A stretch of DNA of 64,000 nucleotides, taken from CAWUIO01 sp963922455 (GTDB lineage: Bacteria > Bacteroidota > Bacteroidia > Cytophagales > Microscillaceae). A program made the translations under genes and the position numbers. The stretch lies in the NCBI GenBank assembly GCA_963922455.1, contig CAWUIO010000007.1, positions 1 to 64,000 of the forward strand. Reading direction: 5' to 3'. A model generated the notes under the pieces. It made no database searches, was not told where the DNA came from, and saw only the letters and a program-made list of their open reading frames with translations. Positions 60,303 to 64,000 of the stretch are shown one piece after another. Position 1 is the stretch's first letter. Each line of letters begins with the position of its first letter.

Positions 60303-61520
60303 TTATAATGTTTTAAAACGAATTGGTAGGGATAGTTGCTGTTTGACCAGTTTACCCTCTACCTTTGCCGGCAACCAGTTGGTTTTTGCTTTCTGAACGG
60401 CTGCCAAAGCCAGTTCATCAAACTCGGGAGATAAACTTTTCACTACTCGTACATCTTCCAAAGTGCCATTGGTTTCTACCGTGAAGGTGATAAAAACTTG
60501 CCCTTCTGGTAGTTTTTTCCGGAGTTCATCCGAAATTTTTATATGCTGCGCTACTTCTTGATAAAAACGGTCTAGTCCTCCTTCGGCCGTGGCAAAGCGG
60601 TTATTTTCTAGATCTACCATGAGAGACTCGGCCTGTAATGGAGCATACTCAGAAGCCCTGAAAAAAAATAAAGCAGGGTGGCTCACAAGCATTAATAAAA
60701 GCAATAAAGGAATTATGCCCACCAGTTTGAGATGCTTATACGGGGAGGCTGGGGGTACTTCCATCATTTTCAATCGTTGGCTAAGCGAACTAGGACGAAA
60801 AAAATGAATCAAGGTTGGGTTCCGGGGCCGAAACACCTCCCGGGCTATAAGCTGCAAGTATTCCTTAGAAGAAACTTCCCGGAGCACGCCCGCATCGGCG
60901 ATATACTCATGAATCAGGCGGAGGGACCTCCCATAAGCATAGACCAAGGGATGAAACCAGAAAAAGATTTTTATGAACTCTAAAAACAGTATGTCCAAGC
61001 TGTGTTTATCCCAAATATGATTAAGCTCATGCAAGAGAATCCGATCGGCATCTTCTGGCTTTGCCGGATGCTTCCCACTCCAAAATACATAATGGAAAAA
61101 AGAAAATATAGGTGAAGGCATGTCCAAATGGACTAATACAAAACCTCTACGATTTTCTTTGGGGTTATGTCGAATCAGGCGAAGCAAACGGATATAACGC
61201 CAAAGAAAATGAGAGCTCCAAGCCATAAGCCCCAAAATATAAATCACAGTACTCCAGGCCCAGCTTGTAGAGGAGCTACTTGCTATACTACTTACTTCCA
61301 TTTCGGGCAGCAGGCCCTTCAAGGAAGAAATATTGGGTACAATAGCGTCCAAACTTTTCTCCCAACCTAAATTCAGCACGGGAAACAATAAGGAAAAGAC
61401 CAAGGAAAACAACAAATAGAAACGGTTGCGCTGGAAATGCTTATCCTGGCGCATAAAAAAGAAATAAAAAGCGTAAAAGAGGGAAAGGGCCACCGAGGCC
61501 TTTAATAAATATTCTACCAT
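60303..61520 (-). CDS. BlaR1/MecR1-type M56 metallopeptidase with TonB_C tail
   Basis: The 405-residue inner-membrane protein has four N-terminal spans with a cytosolic gluzincin loop: HELNH at residues 164-168 supplies the zinc ligands and catalytic Glu, and HEYIADA (Glu205) the third ligand. In BlaR1-type systems this protease destroys the cognate BlaI repressor. Residues from about 300 to the end form a periplasmic TonB_C domain (GQVFITFTVETNGTLEDVRV, then NWLPAKVEGKLV) instead of a penicillin-binding sensor. It lies 11 bases after the BlaI-like gene, the usual regulatory pairing. Confidence 0.92.
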   Translation of the reverse strand: MVEYLLKASVALSLFYAFYFFFMRQDKHFQRNRFYLLFSLVFSLLFPVLNLGWEKSLDAIVPNISSLKGLLPEMEVSSIASSSSTSWAWSTVIYILGLMAWSSHFLWRYIRLLRLIRHNPKENRRGFVLVHLDMPSPIFSFFHYVFWSGKHPAKPEDADRILLHELNHIWDKHSLDILFLEFIKIFFWFHPLVYAYGRSLRLIHEYIADAGVLREVSSKEYLQLIAREVFRPRNPTLIHFFRPSSLSQRLKMMEVPPASPYKHLKLVGIIPLLLLLMLVSHPALFFFRASEYAPLQAESLMVDLENNRFATAEGGLDRFYQEVAQHIKISDELRKKLPEGQVFITFTVETNGTLEDVRVVKSLSPEFDELALAAVQKAKTNWLPAKVEGKLVKQQLSLPIRFKTL

Positions 61521-61531
61521 AACATCCAGGT

Positions 61532-62116
61532 TTATCCTTCGTTTGAATCCTTATCCAATGACTGCCGCAATGCTTCCATATCCTGTAAATTGACATCGTT
61601 TTGATTGACAAAAAAGGATACCATTTGCGAGAAAGAACCCCCGAAATATTTATGCATGAAATTTTTTAAATAAAAATTACTGTATTGGCTTTTTTCGACC
61701 AGGGGATAGTACTCGTGAGATTTACCGTGGGCCCGATAAGCCACAAAGCCTTTTTCTTCTAAGATCCTGACAATGGTTGATACCGTATTGTAGTGAAGCT
61801 TTTTACCGGCCCTTTCCAATTCTCGTATCAAGTCGTGAACATAGGCCTTTTTGAGATGCCATAAAACCTGCATAATTTCTTCTTCGGCCCGGGTCAAATC
61901 CTGGACCGGAATGAAATAGGTCTCCTCTCGTTCACACTTCTTAAGGATTTGGCCTTTTTCTTCTAGTGATTGTAGAATACTTTGAGTAGAATGCTCTGAA
62001 TAACCCAACTCTTCCCCCCGATGGATTACCTCCTTTAAACCCACCTCTTCCAGTTTCCAGAGCAGTTTCAAAATTTCTTTTTCTCCCGAGTTTAATTTTT
62101 TCTTGCCCGTGCGCAT
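61532..62116 (-). CDS. BlaI/MecI-type repressor with two winged-helix domains
   Basis: The 194-residue protein is longer than the usual 120-130 residues of BlaI. Residues 5-70 are one winged-helix domain (LNSGEKEILKLLWKLEEVG, then SILQSLEEKGQILKK) and 72-140 a second of the classical BlaI kind (LTRAEEEIMQVLWHLKKAYV, then NTVSTIVRILEEKGFVAYR). The rest is a helical dimerisation tail. BlaI proteins bind operators as dimers and are inactivated by their M56 partner, encoded next. It heads the operon. Confidence 0.93.
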   Translation of the reverse strand: MRTGKKKLNSGEKEILKLLWKLEEVGLKEVIHRGEELGYSEHSTQSILQSLEEKGQILKKCEREETYFIPVQDLTRAEEEIMQVLWHLKKAYVHDLIRELERAGKKLHYNTVSTIVRILEEKGFVAYRAHGKSHEYYPLVEKSQYSNFYLKNFMHKYFGGSFSQMVSFFVNQNDVNLQDMEALRQSLDKDSNEG

Positions 62117-62150
62117 ATATATGATTACCCTATAATTTCCCCTAAATTAC

Positions 62151-62166
62151 AACTAATATTATAGTT
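62151..62166. promoter_or_regulatory. Possible BlaI-type operator
   Basis: AACTA-ATATTA-TAGTT (62151-62166) is an inverted repeat in the leader 35 bases before the BlaI-like gene, where an autoregulatory site would be expected. The region is AT-rich, so chance is possible. Confidence 0.3.
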
Positions 62167-62224
62167 TTAAAAGAAATTCGGGTATTTTTGCCAGACATTT
62201 AAGAAAAAGATAGGTAAAAGAGAA

Positions 62225-63361
62225 TTATTCCAAATTTAATTGCCTCTCCAACTCAATTTTCCGAAGGAGTTCTTCTAGCTTTTGGTTCTCGAGAATAAGG
62301 CGCTCTACCTCCCCTTGTAATTGATTATTTTGGAGGGCTTGTACAGCATCCGTCAAATCATCGGCTGCCGACTCGGAGGCGTTTAATAAACGGGCAATGT
62401 CCCGGTCTTTGATGTAACGAAAGCGCTCCAAAGAACCACTTTCAGGACTAAATGTGATGGAAACATTCCGTCTGCCCTTAAAAACGAGGGGGAGGATAAA
62501 AAAGTGTCCAAATTGGGGGTAGCTTATATAATCTGAATACATCACAAACTCCCGCGATTCTCTTTGGACATTTTGCTCCACTAACAATTCGGTTTTGATG
62601 GGTATAGGCATCCGGTAATTAAGCCCTTGGGCATTTGGCAAAGGAGTCGGATCATAATTTTCCACCTTTTCCATAGGGTTGGGCCCCAAGCGCAAACTTA
62701 CCCTTGGCTCAGGAAAAAGCGTGCCCCGTTTCAAATCGGGCCTGGGTACCACGTACGTTGTATCATTTTGGGGTAAATCCAAGGTAGTAACTACCTTAAT
62801 CTTCCGTTCTTCATATTCAAAAATCAACTCTCGGTTAGGCTCATTGGCTTCGTTGCGGCTTATCGATTGGGCCAACTGCAAGCTTTGTCCTAAAAAACCT
62901 CCAGCAGCTTCAATTACTTGGTCGCTTATAGGCGTAGACTCCGCATTAATAGATTGGATAAACCCTCCGGTTTTACTATCCATATTCACCGTAAAATTAA
63001 ACTTTTGCATACCCAAAGCCAACTGTCTATATTCTAAATGGTAGGCCTGGGTCTCGTCGGGAAGTAGCTCAAAGGTAATCTTGATGGGCGTGTCAATAAA
63101 GTACCCCAAAGGATTGACTTGTAAAAGTTTTTGCGTTTGCAAAGACTTCTTATCTTCACTACGGATCAACTCAAATACATACTCATCTACATAGGTATAG
63201 GTGATTTCTAGGGTGGCTACTTTCTTTGGTAAAAAGTAATTTAGGCGATAATCCCATTCTCTTTGAGCCAGACCTTGCGAATAATTAATATTTTTTACGG
63301 AGCAAGACCCCTGGAGGAGCAACAAGATAAAAATGCAGGAAAGTATTTGCCGGGATTTCAT
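62225..63361 (-). CDS. Lipoprotein of unknown function
   Basis: The 378-residue protein has a lipoprotein signal (ILSCIFILLLLQGSCS, lipobox QGSC). The mature part is mostly beta-like with an REWDYRLNYFLPKKVATLEI opening and a YDPTPLPNAQGLNYRMPIPI middle. The last 60 residues form a helical, Gln/Leu/Glu-rich coiled coil (VERLILENQKLEELLRKIEL). I recognise no family. It is transcribed leftwards as a separate unit from the BlaI operon. Confidence 0.78.
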   Translation of the reverse strand: MKSRQILSCIFILLLLQGSCSVKNINYSQGLAQREWDYRLNYFLPKKVATLEITYTYVDEYVFELIRSEDKKSLQTQKLLQVNPLGYFIDTPIKITFELLPDETQAYHLEYRQLALGMQKFNFTVNMDSKTGGFIQSINAESTPISDQVIEAAGGFLGQSLQLAQSISRNEANEPNRELIFEYEERKIKVVTTLDLPQNDTTYVVPRPDLKRGTLFPEPRVSLRLGPNPMEKVENYDPTPLPNAQGLNYRMPIPIKTELLVEQNVQRESREFVMYSDYISYPQFGHFFILPLVFKGRRNVSITFSPESGSLERFRYIKDRDIARLLNASESAADDLTDAVQALQNNQLQGEVERLILENQKLEELLRKIELERQLNLE

Positions 63362-63541
63362 AGCCTGTGTATGTAGAGTAGAATAGCGTTAATATTTCTG
63401 TAAATCTGATAAATACTGAGGGAACCGCCAAGTATTTTTCCAAAAATAGTACGGAATTATACACGGCAAAGCATAAATTTACGGCAAACTAGCTTCCCCA
63501 AACAAAGCCAAGCATTTGGGGTTCTTTAATAAAAATCCATT

Positions 63542-63931
63542 ATGCCTAAGAGTTCATCATATAATGTGCTAGGTACGCCCTTGTCCGTTTGCTGCACCCA
63601 CCCCCTCACCGGCTTTTACCGGGATGGTAACTGTGAAACAGGACCCGAAGATTTAGGCACCCACATCCTATGTGCCCGCATGACAGAGGAGTTTCTTTTG
63701 TTTAGCCGTAAGCGGGGGAATGACTTAATCACTCCTCGCCCCGAATACCAATTCCCCGGTTTAAAAGCAGGCGATTGCTGGTGCCTTTGCATCAGCCGTT
63801 GGTTAGAAGCCAAGGAAGCAGGAGTGGCCCCTCCTATGTTTTTGGAGGCGACCCACGAATTAGCTTTGGGCTATGTAACCTTAGAGGTGCTTATCCCTCA
63901 CGCCTTAGATGCGCCCCCAAAAAATTCTTAA
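63542..63931 (+). CDS. DUF2237 family protein
   Basis: The 129-residue protein matches DUF2237 along its whole length: NVLGTPLSVCCTHPLTGFYR, TGPEDLGTHILCARMTEEFL, LFSRKRGNDLITPRPEYQFP, GLKAGDCWCLCISRWLEAKE and VAPPMFLEATHELAL. Conserved Cys and His residues suggest metal binding, but the function is unknown. It is the last gene seen; 63932-64000 holds nothing recognisable. Confidence 0.94.
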   Translation: MPKSSSYNVLGTPLSVCCTHPLTGFYRDGNCETGPEDLGTHILCARMTEEFLLFSRKRGNDLITPRPEYQFPGLKAGDCWCLCISRWLEAKEAGVAPPMFLEATHELALGYVTLEVLIPHALDAPPKNS

Positions 63932-64000
63932 ACTAAGCATAGGTATTTTTGACATTTGTTTATGTTTGCCAGCAAGAGCTTAAACAGCTCATCCTTATAA

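Noticed and set aside
1..64000. CRISPR arrays, tRNA/rRNA genes, prophage genes
   Set aside because: I looked for regularly spaced direct repeats, tRNA T-loop patterns and phage-type gene runs and saw none; the dispersed repeats are too far apart and too variable to be a CRISPR array.

Overview
The window looks like a chromosomal segment of a Bacteroidota bacterium, probably from the Saprospiria (a Saprospira-like organism; the genus is inference). The evidence is: a GroEL ending in a Gly/Met-rich tail, two proteins with C-terminal type IX secretion (T9SS) sorting domains, many TonB-type energy transducers, an outer-membrane barrel protein with an N-terminal carboxypeptidase-like domain, Bacteroidota families (DUF4403, DUF2911, BlaR1/M56 with a TonB tail), and several TAnnTTTG-type -7 promoter elements with few strong Shine-Dalgarno sequences. 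No rRNA, tRNA, CRISPR array, prophage or intact insertion sequence was seen.

Layout. 0.1-6 kb: groES-groEL, a hypothetical gene, and an outer-membrane barrel gene. 6-13 kb: two very large exported proteins (a cytochrome c/PA14/propeller/DUF1080 composite and a VPS10/BNR propeller). 14-18 kb: a VIT-VWA protein with a TonB-like tail, and a T9SS cargo protein. 18-27 kb: nitrilase, FabH-like synthase, DUF4403, DUF2911 and small exported proteins, including a tandem paralogue pair. 27-33 kb: methylmalonyl-CoA mutase and epimerase (divergent), a second VIT protein with LysM repeats, and a HIT hydrolase. 33-41 kb: an Omp85-type barrel, an MscS-like channel, an LRR lipoprotein, a CoA-transferase, a possible HEPN protein and small unknowns. 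41-46 kb: a deoxyribosyltransferase-like protein, a glycine-rich T9SS cargo protein, and an HtrA-like protease with no signal peptide. 46-50 kb: a Mn/Zn/Fe ABC importer operon whose second permease carries a DtxR/MntR-type repressor tail, preceded by a matching palindromic operator. 50-58 kb: oligopeptidase B, two paralogous TonB genes bracketing a cobC-like phosphatase, gcvH and vanZ, then an M28 peptidase and a membrane protein. 59-62 kb: a leftward BlaI/BlaR1-type operon with unusual features (tandem winged helices, a TonB_C tail on the M56 peptidase, a TonB N-terminal half on its own), followed by a full TonB gene. 62-64 kb: a lipoprotein and a DUF2237 protein.

The most unusual content is non-coding. 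Eleven nearly full-length copies and one partial copy of a GC-rich repeat of about 130 bp lie only between genes, in both orientations. Each has a conserved half and a stem whose arms change together from copy to copy while the roughly 30-nt loop is different every time. A second family has three copies of a 120-175 bp MITE-like element with AGAAACTGTTT terminal inverted repeats; two of them sit a few bases after a stop codon.
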